Shown: positions 1 through 6,666 of the stretch, one piece after another
How the letters are laid out: every line of letters starts with the position of its first letter
Position numbering within the stretch: the stretch's first letter is position 1
NCBI GenBank assembly: GCA_029933565.1
Contig: JAOZNY010000116.1
Coordinates: 1-9,438 of the forward strand
Length of the DNA: 9,438 nucleotides
Origin: Bacteroidales bacterium
GTDB taxonomy: Bacteria > Bacteroidota > Bacteroidia > Bacteroidales > F082
Reading direction: 5' to 3'
Program-made: the position numbers and the translations under genes
The notes under the pieces: generated by a model
What the model was told of the DNA's origin: nothing
Database searches by the model: none
The model's input: only the letters and a program-made list of their open reading frames with translations

Positions 1-1097
1 CCATCGGGCGACCACTCTACATTCCTATCGTGCACACCCGAAGATTCAGTTAAATTACGCGTTATGCCCGACTCAGCAGGAAGTGTGTAAACATCGCCTC
101 TGGCACCAAAAGTTACTCTTTTTCCATCAGGTGAAACTGCATATGAATCGATAGATTTTGAGGCGTCTTTTATTTCGTTACGAGCATTAAGCATATCATT
201 TTCGATACTTATCTCAATTTTTGAAATCTGGCCATCACTTAGGTTATATTTATACAAATAGCCTCCATTTTCATAAACTATTGACTCATTCCCTAAAGAA
301 GGAAACTTTATATCGTACTCAGTATAATTTGTAACTTTTCTTGTTTGTTTAGTTACCAGATCATATTCAAACATATTCATTGTGCGGTCGCGGTCGCTAA
401 GGAAATATATTTTATTGCCATGCCACATTGGAAAAATGTTCTGATTGTCGTTATTGGTAATATTTACAGTTTCCTTTGTTTCAAAATCATAAACCCAAAC
501 ATCATCAGCCATTCCACCTTTATAATACTTCCATGTTCGGAATTCTCTGAAAACTCGGTTAAAAGCCATCTGTTTTCCATCAGTTGAAAATGAGCACCAA
601 CTGCCTGTAGGCAATGGAAGTTCTTCTGACATACCACCATTATTATTTACCCTGAACAACTGCCCTTTAAAGGAGTTGAAGGATTGCTTCCGTGAACGGT
701 AAACAATATCATCTCCATCCCAATCCATTACAATATTATTGGGTCCCATCCTATCTGAGATATCATCTCTTCCCAGCGTGGCTGTATAAGTTATCCTATT
801 TGGCACACCTCCTTCAGCGGGAATAGTAAATACCTCCGTATTGCCATCGTATTGCCCAGTAAAGGCAATGGTTTTTCCATCGGTTGAAAATTTGGCAAAC
901 ATCTCATAACCATTTACGTCGCTGGTTAATTTTCGGGCTGTTCCACCATTTGTGTTAACTGTGTATAAGTCGCCAGCATAGGTAAATACTAGTTGATTTC
1001 CGTAAACTGCGGGAAATCTTAGCAGTCGAACATCATTCTCAGCCATCAAGCCAGAAAAAACTACTAATGAAATTAATGTAAATAAAAATCTCTTCAT
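1..1097 (-). CDS. Tricorn-like S41 family peptidase, N-terminal part (partial)
   Basis: The reading frame is open from an ATG at 1097 to the window edge, giving 365 codons with the C-terminal end missing. Residues 1-19 (MKRFLFTLISLVVFSGLMA) form a signal peptide: two basic residues, a hydrophobic core and an A-E cleavage site, so export to the periplasm is expected. The remainder carries repeated WD40/PD40-type beta-propeller blades with recurring motifs such as FSTDGKTIAFTG, STDGKQMAFNRVF, YFLSDRDRTMNMF and VSPDGKRVTFGARGDVYTLP. The segment FNRVFREFRTWKYYKGG is typical of the tricorn protease propeller. In the family, two propellers precede a PDZ domain and an S41 serine peptidase domain in a protein of roughly 1000-1100 residues, and it degrades peptides. 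The catalytic part lies outside the window, so peptidase activity is inferred. The alternative is another TolB-like propeller protein, which I consider less likely. It follows addA on the same strand after 221 nt and probably has its own promoter. Confidence 0.88.
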   Translation of the reverse strand, partial: MKRFLFTLISLVVFSGLMAENDVRLLRFPAVYGNQLVFTYAGDLYTVNTNGGTARKLTSDVNGYEMFAKFSTDGKTIAFTGQYDGNTEVFTIPAEGGVPNRITYTATLGRDDISDRMGPNNIVMDWDGDDIVYRSRKQSFNSFKGQLFRVNNNGGMSEELPLPTGSWCSFSTDGKQMAFNRVFREFRTWKYYKGGMADDVWVYDFETKETVNITNNDNQNIFPMWHGNKIYFLSDRDRTMNMFEYDLVTKQTRKVTNYTEYDIKFPSLGNESIVYENGGYLYKYNLSDGQISKIEISIENDMLNARNEIKDASKSIDSYAVSPDGKRVTFGARGDVYTLPAESGITRNLTESSGVHDRNVEWSPD

Positions 1098-1157
1098 TTT
1101 TTTATTGTTTAGTTTTAATAATCCTTTAAAATTATAATACCACTAATTCGCATAGTG

Positions 1158-1173
1158 ATTAGCAAATTAGCAA
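1158..1173. repeat. Exact 8-bp tandem duplication ATTAGCAA x2
   Basis: ATTAGCAA occurs twice without a gap (TTGCTAAT twice on the minus strand). It overlaps the candidate -7 box of the tricorn-like gene, so it could be a duplicated operator half-site or a harmless replication-slippage duplication. The sequence alone does not decide between these. Confidence 0.5.
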
Positions 1174-1193
1174 GACTATTTTATATTCTCAAA
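1163..1193 (-). promoter_or_regulatory. Candidate promoter of the tricorn-like gene
   Basis: Read on the minus strand there is TTTG (1193-1190), a 20-nt spacer, then TAATTTG (1169-1163). This resembles the Bacteroidota promoter pair TTTG (-33) and TAnnTTTG (-7), except that the -7 box is one base short of consensus. Transcription would begin near 1157, leaving a leader of about 60 nt. The -7 box lies inside an exact 8-bp tandem duplication at 1158-1173. This is assigned by eye only. Confidence 0.35.
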
Positions 1194-1318
1194 TTATTTA
1201 TGTTATTGCTTAACCAATTTTATGCCACATTCACAAAGTACTGACTTAACATATTTTATGAGTTCGTTTTTGAACAACCACTTAAATAATTGTACGCAAA
1301 CAAACACATAACTGACCG

Positions 1319-4300
1319 TTAACGAACATCCTCAACAACTACCTGATCTCCTATATAAACTAAAAACCTACGAATTAAATCAAACCCAAGATCAGCAAAA
1401 ACCTCAGCATATTCATTAATTTGGTAAATATGCTTTTTATCTTTATCTCCGGTTTTGTAGTCAATTATTATCAACTCATCTCCATCTTTTACAACCCTAT
1501 CGGGACGAATAACTCTTCCATTTTTATCATAAAGTTCAGTTTCATTCTTCACCAATACTCCTTCGGTAAAGTATTTTTTTAGCATTGGGTGCTCAACTAC
1601 TTTTTCGGCAATAGCGATTATCTTAATTTCCTCATCTCTGTCAATTATACCCATCATCCTGTATTTTGAAACTGATTTTAAAATATCAGAAGAATACTGA
1701 ATTTCTGATAATATTTTGTGTACCAACTTACCAAATGAGGCTGGCTTCGTAAAATCGCTCGCCTCCCAATAAATATCTTCCGATGCTGCAATTTCAATTA
1801 TCGAATGCCAATCGGTGGAAAGCATGCTATCAAGTGTAATCTTCACTCCTTCAGACTCATCCTTTTTTTCCTTAGAAATGTACTTAAGTTTACCAAATTC
1901 ATAAGAATTATGATCCTCATTTTCCGGATATTTAAATGCAACATAATTTGTAAGTAGTTTACCAAAAGAATCTCTTTGATTTGCTCCCACAGCAAACAAT
2001 GCCTTCGAAGCCCGAGTAAATGTAACGTAAACCAAGTTCAAGAAATCCAGTCGCTCTTTTTCTTGTTCTACATTATAAACATCTTCCATTTCAATTTTAG
2101 AAATACTTTTACTTAATGGAAGCATTGTTTTAGTTAGTTTCTCTTCACCTTCAATATTAATTTCTGCCCAAAAATCTTTTGAGTGATGCATTTTTGCATA
2201 ATATAAATCAGCAATAACAACTTCAAAATCCAATCCTTTCGATTTATGGGCGGTCATTAGTTTTATTGCATTTTCATCCTCAGGTAACTCCACAAACACC
2301 TTGCTTTTTTTATCGTCCCAAACAGTTAAAAAATCTTTGAGAGTAAAACTACCCGACTGTTGAACTTTAAAAACAAAGTCAAGAAAATACTGAATAAATG
2401 CATCTGTTGATTTCTCAAAATGCAATGCCTTAATTAATAGTTCACAAATTTCATAAACTGAAAATGGCAACAAAGTTTCAGCATTCTTGTCAGTTCCAAT
2501 CAAATTCAAAACTGCATCCGGAAAAGGAATACTTCCATTTACCAACTTCTTAAAAGTTTTTTCTGCATCCTCAGAACCCAACAAACCAAAGTACTTAAAC
2601 ACAAAATCAGCAAGTAATATTTTTTCGTTTGGTTTTATCAGTAACCTCAAGAATGAAACTATCAGACTCACTCTTGGTGAATTTGCAACCAAAAGCGACT
2701 CAGAAGAGACTATAGAATAATTTTTAGAAATAAGATGCGAAGCAATTTCGCCAATTTGTTTTTTCCTCCTGCATAGTACACAAATATCACTTGGTTTAAA
2801 TCCTGTAGCAATCGACCTACTAACAAATCCCTCTATTATTTCAAGACGTTTTTCAGAATACTCTGCAACATTTTCAGCATCAACAATATTTAAACTTACA
2901 AAACCATCCTCACTATTGTGAATTTTCTGCTCCAGTTTTTCATAATTCTTCTTATACCTATCGCTTTCACTTTGAAGGAGGTAAGAAAAGAATTCATTAT
3001 TAAACTCAACTATGTGCTTATTTGAGCGATAATTAACTTCTAGAAACCTTTCATCAATCTGGTTCTTAAATAATTGCACCCTGCTTTGGCTTAGTTGCGA
3101 ACCATCATTATTATAAAGTTCTGGTAGGTTAGTAAACAATTCCACCTCACCACCCCTAAATCTGTAAATAGCCTGTTTAGCATCGCCCACAAGCATATTA
3201 AAATTATTACTTGCAAGCGATTCTTCAACCAAAGGCAGCAAATTATCCCACTGCAATACCGAAGTATCCTGAAACTCATCGATTAGAAAATGCTTGTATT
3301 TAAACCCCAGCCTTTCGTAAAGAAATGGTATTGGCTGGTCAGCAATACTTTCGCTAATTCTTTTATTGAACTCAGAAATATGAACCTTGCCAGTTCTTTC
3401 AACAAATTCAGCAAATAAGTTTTGGATTTCGGTGGTAAGGGCTACCGAATAGATTCGTGAATTAATAAACTTAATCAAGAAATATTCCTTAGCAGTACTT
3501 TTTATGGAGTAGAACAGACCAATAAGTTCTTCCTTTATAATTTCAATGGCTGACTTAATATTTTCATTTGCCTTTGCTGCCAACCACTTATTCTCTTCAA
3601 TCGTATTTATAGCCCTCTTACCAGGAACTAAATTATCGTCTAAAACCAAACTTCTAATTTTGTCGAAGAAACCATAAATCCCTCCCTTTTTATAACTTAA
3701 ATCGTCTACACTTAAGGATACTGAGTCAAAAAGATTAATAGCATCCTTGGCATATTTCTCAACTTCCCCTTTCAAAGCATTTTGCTTTTTTACCAAACGC
3801 TTAATCATTGGAGTGAAATCGGCTAGTTTTAAACTTTGAATAAACTCCTTCTGTTCAAAAATTTCTTCACTTAAGTTATATCCTACAAAAGACGATAATA
3901 TCCCATCCAGATTATGGCTTTTTTCCTCTTCAATCTGACTCATAACATAACTCAGCATTATGTTTGTTAAATCAGTTTCATTGCCTACTTTATCATAAAG
4001 TTCATCAACTATTTCAGGAACTATATCATCGTTGTCAAGAATTACTTCAAAATTGGCTGGTAAATTTATTTCGTTGGCAAAGGTGCGGACCACTCTGTGT
4101 ACAAACGAATCGATTGTACTTACAGCAAACTCATCATAATTATGAAGTATTAACGAAAGTAATTCCTGTGATAAAGATTGTAGTTTCTGACTATCAATAT
4201 TCAGAATTGTCTTTAGTTTAATCAACAAAAAGTTTTCATTACCTTTTGCACCAAGTTCCAAAGTTGATATTATTCGCGACTTCATTTCACCAGCCGCTTT

Positions 4301-4429
4301 ATTTGTAAAAGTAATAGCCAATGTGCGCTTAAACTCCGAAGGGTTAGGAAGGCATAATTGTAAATATTCGAGTACAAGAGTTGCAGTTTTGCCCGAACCT
4401 GCAGAAGATTTATAAACCACTAAAGCCAT
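1319..4429 (-). CDS. addA: AddA-like UvrD-family helicase with C-terminal PD-(D/E)XK nuclease
   Basis: This 1036-residue protein has all the superfamily 1A helicase motifs in order. They are Walker A SSAGSGKT (8-15), motif Ia AITFTNKAAGEMK (38-50), Walker B LIDEFQDT (382-389), motif III GDAKQAIYRFRGG (415-427), motif IV NYRS (466-469), motif V LMTAHKSKGLDFEVV (724-738) and motif VI VYVTFTRA (800-807). A RecB/AddA-type nuclease domain follows, with H904 in GKLVHKI, D977 in IRPDRVV, D990-Y-K992 in IIDYKTG, and Y1002/Q1003. The nuclease residues look intact. AddA works with AddB to resect double-strand DNA ends before RecA-dependent repair; it acts on the chromosome in the cytoplasm. Length and architecture fit the Bacteroidota AddA group. 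No addB partner is visible: the gene just upstream encodes a zinc-ribbon protein that ends 1 nt before this ATG. The start is the first codon before the Walker A strand (MALVVYKSSAGSGKT), and no Shine-Dalgarno sequence is present. Expression is probably coupled to the upstream gene. Database annotation may read only 'UvrD-helicase domain-containing protein'. Confidence 0.9.
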   Translation of the reverse strand: MALVVYKSSAGSGKTATLVLEYLQLCLPNPSEFKRTLAITFTNKAAGEMKSRIISTLELGAKGNENFLLIKLKTILNIDSQKLQSLSQELLSLILHNYDEFAVSTIDSFVHRVVRTFANEINLPANFEVILDNDDIVPEIVDELYDKVGNETDLTNIMLSYVMSQIEEEKSHNLDGILSSFVGYNLSEEIFEQKEFIQSLKLADFTPMIKRLVKKQNALKGEVEKYAKDAINLFDSVSLSVDDLSYKKGGIYGFFDKIRSLVLDDNLVPGKRAINTIEENKWLAAKANENIKSAIEIIKEELIGLFYSIKSTAKEYFLIKFINSRIYSVALTTEIQNLFAEFVERTGKVHISEFNKRISESIADQPIPFLYERLGFKYKHFLIDEFQDTSVLQWDNLLPLVEESLASNNFNMLVGDAKQAIYRFRGGEVELFTNLPELYNNDGSQLSQSRVQLFKNQIDERFLEVNYRSNKHIVEFNNEFFSYLLQSESDRYKKNYEKLEQKIHNSEDGFVSLNIVDAENVAEYSEKRLEIIEGFVSRSIATGFKPSDICVLCRRKKQIGEIASHLISKNYSIVSSESLLVANSPRVSLIVSFLRLLIKPNEKILLADFVFKYFGLLGSEDAEKTFKKLVNGSIPFPDAVLNLIGTDKNAETLLPFSVYEICELLIKALHFEKSTDAFIQYFLDFVFKVQQSGSFTLKDFLTVWDDKKSKVFVELPEDENAIKLMTAHKSKGLDFEVVIADLYYAKMHHSKDFWAEINIEGEEKLTKTMLPLSKSISKIEMEDVYNVEQEKERLDFLNLVYVTFTRASKALFAVGANQRDSFGKLLTNYVAFKYPENEDHNSYEFGKLKYISKEKKDESEGVKITLDSMLSTDWHSIIEIAASEDIYWEASDFTKPASFGKLVHKILSEIQYSSDILKSVSKYRMMGIIDRDEEIKIIAIAEKVVEHPMLKKYFTEGVLVKNETELYDKNGRVIRPDRVVKDGDELIIIDYKTGDKDKKHIYQINEYAEVFADLGFDLIRRFLVYIGDQVVVEDVR

Positions 4430-4430
4430 A

Positions 4431-4862
4431 TTAATTTATCTTTTTATCAATTTCAGTAATCAAATCCTTAAGTAAACCATCATCATTCTGTCCCATTAAA
4501 CATTGTGATACTTTTTTTTGAAATGAATAACACGTCATATGCCTTAGATCAAGCATGTCACTTATTTTATATGACGATATGGCATAAGTCTGGCATGTTA
4601 AAAGTACTATTTCAAATGCTTTCCTCAACGAAAATTTACACCTATGAAACACGGTGTTTGCTGTTGCCGATTCTTCCTTTTTACAACGTGTACACCTCCT
4701 TGAAGTTTCCAGTTTTCCACTACAATAGTTAGTATTACCGCATTTAGTGCATACAAAACCATTCTTCCATTTTTGCAATGCTAATAAATTGATACAACTA
4801 GCATCGTCAGGAAATGCTATCCTGAATTTCTCTAGTTTAGTATTTAATTTATTGTCTGGCAT
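4431..4862 (-). CDS. Stand-alone IS1595-type zinc-ribbon/HTH protein (transposase-derived, no DDE domain)
   Basis: This small protein (143 residues from the ATG at 4862; 146 if an in-frame GTG at 4871 is used) matches the N-terminal module of IS1595-family transposases. It opens with KLEKFRIAFPDDASCINLLALQKW, then a zinc ribbon with CTKC and, 15 residues after it, CTRC. Next come TANTVFHRCKFSLRKAF and a helix-turn-helix-like stretch, ISSYKISDMLDLRHMTCYSF. In IS1595 transposases this module recognises DNA or target ends and precedes a DDE/DDN-type catalytic domain, which is absent here: the frame stops after an acidic/lysine-rich helix (LLKDLITEIDKKIN). All four zinc ligands remain, arguing against random decay. 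It stops 1 nt before the addA start, so both are likely cotranscribed and translationally coupled. I saw no terminal inverted repeats or target duplication around it. A domesticated DNA-binding protein or a fossil transposon fragment are both possible. I prefer the ATG start because the GTG has no better context. Confidence 0.72.
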   Translation of the reverse strand: MPDNKLNTKLEKFRIAFPDDASCINLLALQKWKNGFVCTKCGNTNYCSGKLETSRRCTRCKKEESATANTVFHRCKFSLRKAFEIVLLTCQTYAISSYKISDMLDLRHMTCYSFQKKVSQCLMGQNDDGLLKDLITEIDKKIN

Positions 4863-4908
4863 ATTTGGCACAATTTAAGAAATAATTCAATATTGGAATA
4901 GTTTTTGA

Positions 4909-4916
4909 CAAAGATA
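4909..4916 (-). promoter_or_regulatory. -7 box of the zinc-ribbon/addA promoter
   Basis: The minus strand reads TATCTTTG, an exact match to the Bacteroidota -7 consensus TAnnTTTG. It would start a transcript near 4902, about 40 nt before the ATG at 4862. No convincing TTTG -33 element is present at the usual distance. An identical box on the other strand at 4952-4959 faces away from it. Confidence 0.55.
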
Positions 4917-4951
4917 GCAAAAGTGATATTAATGCGCTATACTTTTTTATA

Positions 4952-4959
4952 TATCTTTG
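4952..4959 (+). promoter_or_regulatory. -7 box of the thioredoxin operon promoter
   Basis: TATCTTTG matches TAnnTTTG exactly. It predicts a transcript start near 4966 and a leader of about 30 nt before the ATG at 4998. The box falls inside an N-terminal extension of the thioredoxin frame (from a TTG at 4905), which supports the downstream ATG as the true start. No good -33 TTTG is seen; the equivalent position is AT-rich. Confidence 0.6.
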
Positions 4960-4997
4960 CGCAGTTTTTTAGAACATTATTTTTAAACTATTTAAAT

Positions 4998-5510
4998 ATG
5001 AATAAATTAAGTTTAGTTTTTGCTCTGGTTTTCTCATTTACTATTTTTAGTTGTACCGACACTAACGGTAACCAAGAGAACAATAATATTACTGTTCAGG
5101 ACGAAAAGACAGAAGGACAAAATAAATCAGATGACAAAAAAGTTAAACCTGAGTATTTGACTTACGAAACCTTTATTAAAAAAGTATGGGATTTCGAGAG
5201 TAACCCTGAAGAATGGAATTATAAAGGGGAAGAGCCTTGTGTAATTGACTTTTATGCTGATTGGTGCAAGCCTTGTAAAATGGTGGCTCCAATTATGGAC
5301 GAGATGGCAGAAAAATACGATGGCAAAGTAAAAATCTATAAAATAAATACTGACAAAGAGAAAAAACTAGCGTCAGTTTTTAGAATTAGATCAATACCAG
5401 CTGTTTTGTTTATTCCAAAAGATGGTCAACCAATGATGCAAACAGGTGCTTTGCCACGCGAATCTTATGTGGAAATTATAGATAAAGAATTATTAAAAAT
5501 AGGTAAATAA
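4998..5510 (+). CDS. Thioredoxin-family lipoprotein (periplasm-facing)
   Basis: Starting at the ATG at 4998 gives 170 residues. Residues 1-18 are a signal peptide (MNKLSLVFALVFSFTIFS) followed by lipobox Cys19, so lipid anchoring at the inner or outer membrane is expected. A polar, low-complexity linker rich in N, D, K and E follows (20-52). The thioredoxin domain spans about 53-170, with active site W89-C-K-P-C93, the preceding FYAD strand and cis-Pro134 in RSIPAVLF. An extra cysteine (C81, EEPCVID) lies nine residues before the first active-site cysteine and is also present in the next gene. The two domains share about 65 of 118 aligned residues by eye, so this looks like a duplicated thioredoxin that gained an export signal. 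It probably reduces or exchanges disulfides of envelope proteins. The electron donor is unknown: no DsbD/CcdA-like gene is in view. A start at TTG 4905 is rejected because it would place the promoter inside the coding region and bury the signal peptide. Confidence 0.88.
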   Translation: MNKLSLVFALVFSFTIFSCTDTNGNQENNNITVQDEKTEGQNKSDDKKVKPEYLTYETFIKKVWDFESNPEEWNYKGEEPCVIDFYADWCKPCKMVAPIMDEMAEKYDGKVKIYKINTDKEKKLASVFRIRSIPAVLFIPKDGQPMMQTGALPRESYVEIIDKELLKIGK

Positions 5511-5540
5511 CATTTTTAGAATCTAATAACATATTATTAA

Positions 5541-5909
5541 ATGGAACATTTAACAAAAGAGACTTTTCACGAAAAAGTTTTTAATTACGAAAAAAATAAA
5601 GACTGGGCGTTTGAAGGAAAACTTCCATGTTTAATTGATTTTTATGCTGATTGGTGTCAGCCATGTAAAATAGTTGCTCCAATACTTGAGGAACTAGCAA
5701 AAGAATACGAAGGCAAAATCAATATTTACAAAGTAAATACTGAAGAGCAAACTGAATTGGCTGGAGCCTTTGGTATCCGCAGTATTCCTTCATTATTATT
5801 CTGCCCTGCCGAAGGACAACCACAGATGGCACAAGGAGCACTTCCAAAAGAATCATTAGTTCAGGCAATTAATGATGTACTTCTGAAACAAGGTACTGAA
5901 GCAAAATAA
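5541..5909 (+). CDS. trxA: Thioredoxin (cytoplasmic)
   Basis: This is a 122-residue single-domain thioredoxin without a signal peptide, so it should be cytoplasmic. The active site is W38-C-Q-P-C42 in the strand-helix context IDFYADWCQPCKIVAPILEEL, and cis-Pro83 lies in IRSIPSLLF. An N-terminal extension (LTKETFHEKVFNYEKNKDWAFEGKL, split here as LTKETFHEKVF and NYEKNKDWAFEGKL) is typical of Bacteroidota thioredoxins. Non-active-site cysteines are C30, shared with the upstream lipoprotein, and C88. Thioredoxin reduces protein disulfides using electrons from thioredoxin reductase, which is not in this window. The gene begins 30 nt after the lipoprotein stop with no promoter box or terminator between, so the two form an operon, closed by the terminator at 5928-5961. 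The start context TTATTAAATGG is A-rich and has no Shine-Dalgarno sequence. Confidence 0.92.
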   Translation: MEHLTKETFHEKVFNYEKNKDWAFEGKLPCLIDFYADWCQPCKIVAPILEELAKEYEGKINIYKVNTEEQTELAGAFGIRSIPSLLFCPAEGQPQMAQGALPKESLVQAINDVLLKQGTEAK

Positions 5910-5927
5910 TCTTTTTAAGATCTTTTT

Positions 5928-5961
5928 AAAAGCCGTCCACTTTAGAGTGACGGCTTTTTTT
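5928..5961 (+). terminator. Intrinsic terminator of the thioredoxin operon
   Basis: AAAAGCCGT, a bulged C and CACT form the left arm. The loop is TTAG, and the right arm AGTG-ACGGCTTTT pairs with the left, giving about 13 base pairs with a GC-rich core. A run of seven T (5955-5961) follows directly. It begins 19 nt after the thioredoxin stop codon. This is the clearest rho-independent terminator in the window. Confidence 0.92.
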
Positions 5962-5968
5962 ATTTTTG
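5961..5968 (+). promoter_or_regulatory. Candidate -7 box of the WbqC-family gene
   Basis: TATTTTTG matches the TAnnTTTG consensus and overlaps the last T of the upstream terminator. The predicted transcript start, 5-7 nt further on, falls at or just before the ATG at 5975, which would make the mRNA leaderless or nearly so. The -33 position lies in the terminator hairpin and has no TTTG, so a chance match in T-rich sequence is possible. Confidence 0.4.
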
Positions 5969-5974
5969 CATATT

Positions 5975-6598
5975 ATGCCATGCACATTATTATCTACCTC
6001 ATACCTGCCTCCTATCGAATACTTCTACCACATTAACAAAAGTGATAGTATTTTAATAGAACAGTTTGAAACTTTTAAAAAGCAAAGTTACCGCAACAGA
6101 TGTATTATTTACACTGAGAAAGGTGAGATGTCCCTCTCAATTCCTGTTAACAAACCAAATGGCAATCACACTAAAACTAATGAAATAGAAATTGCTGAAA
6201 TAGATAATTGGCAAAAGAACCATTGGAAAGCAATACAGTCAGCCTATCAGGCTTCTCCATTTTTTCTTTATTACAAAGATGATCTGGAAATATTCTACAC
6301 AAGGAAATACAACAAACTGATAGATTTTAACACTAAATTGCTAATTACTCTAAATGAATTAATAGGGATTGAAGCAGAAATAGTATTTACAAACGACTTT
6401 ATAAAACCCAACAATACAGGAACTGATTTAAGATTTAAAATATCACCAAAAGAAAAACCAACAATCAGCACTTTTCCACATTACACGCAGGTCTTCTCTG
6501 AGCGCCATGGTTTTATTAAAAACCTAAGTATTATTGATCTTCTATTTAATATGGGCCCTGAAACACTTTCTTATTTAAAAGATATGGAATTGGAATAA
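5975..6598 (+). CDS. WbqC family protein
   Basis: This 207-residue soluble protein shows the WbqC-family landmarks throughout its length. They are an N-terminal LLSTSYLPPIEYF, then FKKQSYRNRCIIYTEKG (34-50), LSIPV (54-58), NWQKNHWKAIQSAYQASPFF (78-97), and a C-terminal YTQVFSERHGFIKNLSIIDL continuing into LFNMGP (170-195). Family members occur in O-antigen and other polysaccharide loci and as single genes across the Bacteroidota. Their biochemical role is not established, so I assign no reaction. The length is normal for the family and nothing looks truncated. I chose the ATG at 5975 because the protein then begins directly with the conserved LLSTSYLPP strand; the in-frame TTG at 5966 lies inside the putative -7 box. 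It stands between the thioredoxin terminator and a convergent pgpH-like gene, so it is probably transcribed alone. Confidence 0.85.
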   Translation: MPCTLLSTSYLPPIEYFYHINKSDSILIEQFETFKKQSYRNRCIIYTEKGEMSLSIPVNKPNGNHTKTNEIEIAEIDNWQKNHWKAIQSAYQASPFFLYYKDDLEIFYTRKYNKLIDFNTKLLITLNELIGIEAEIVFTNDFIKPNNTGTDLRFKISPKEKPTISTFPHYTQVFSERHGFIKNLSIIDLLFNMGPETLSYLKDMELE

Positions 6599-6623
6599 TT
6601 GGTTAATTAACTACCTCACTAAA

Positions 6624-6651
6624 AACTTTCAACTTTTAACTTTTAACTTTC
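6624..6651. repeat. Four tandem AACTTTY heptamers in a convergent junction
   Basis: AACTTTC, AACTTTT, AACTTTT and AACTTTC follow each other without a gap, and a partial AAACT comes after them. The block fills the middle of the 68-nt gap between the convergent WbqC and pgpH-like stop codons. The same heptamer recurs after the gene at 9033-9374. No strong hairpin terminator is visible in this gap, though GTTAATTAAC (6602-6611) is a perfect 10-bp palindrome. Confidence 0.75.
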
Positions 6652-6666
6652 AAACTAAACTCAAAC

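Noticed and set aside
345..587. 80-residue open frame on the plus strand
   Set aside because: It lies antisense to the tricorn-like gene, has no recognisable domain, and the minus frame is clearly coding through this stretch.
1261..1318. Terminator after addA
   Set aside because: The only inverted repeat there, GTTC-GTTTTT-GAAC, has a 4-bp stem and no T-run in the correct orientation, so I do not call it.
3964..4221. 85-residue open frame on the plus strand, and similar ones at 2487-2720, 4505-4732 and 9093-9332 (minus)
   Set aside because: Each is a shadow of a well-supported gene (AddA, zinc-ribbon protein, thioredoxin-like protein) with no domain or start context of its own.
4431..4871. 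Complete IS1595 insertion sequence
   Set aside because: There is no DDE catalytic domain, no terminal inverted repeats and no target-site duplication around the gene; it abuts addA without a gap for an IS end.
4905..4997. N-terminal extension of the thioredoxin lipoprotein from a TTG at 4905
   Set aside because: It would place an exact -7 box inside the gene and bury a clear lipoprotein signal peptide that begins at the ATG at 4998.
5966..5974. Upstream TTG start for the WbqC-family gene
   Set aside because: It overlaps the putative -7 box; the ATG at 5975 starts directly at the conserved N-terminal strand of the family.
6624..6651. CRISPR-like array
   Set aside because: The repeat unit is 7 nt with no spacers; it is a simple tandem repeat and no cas genes are nearby.
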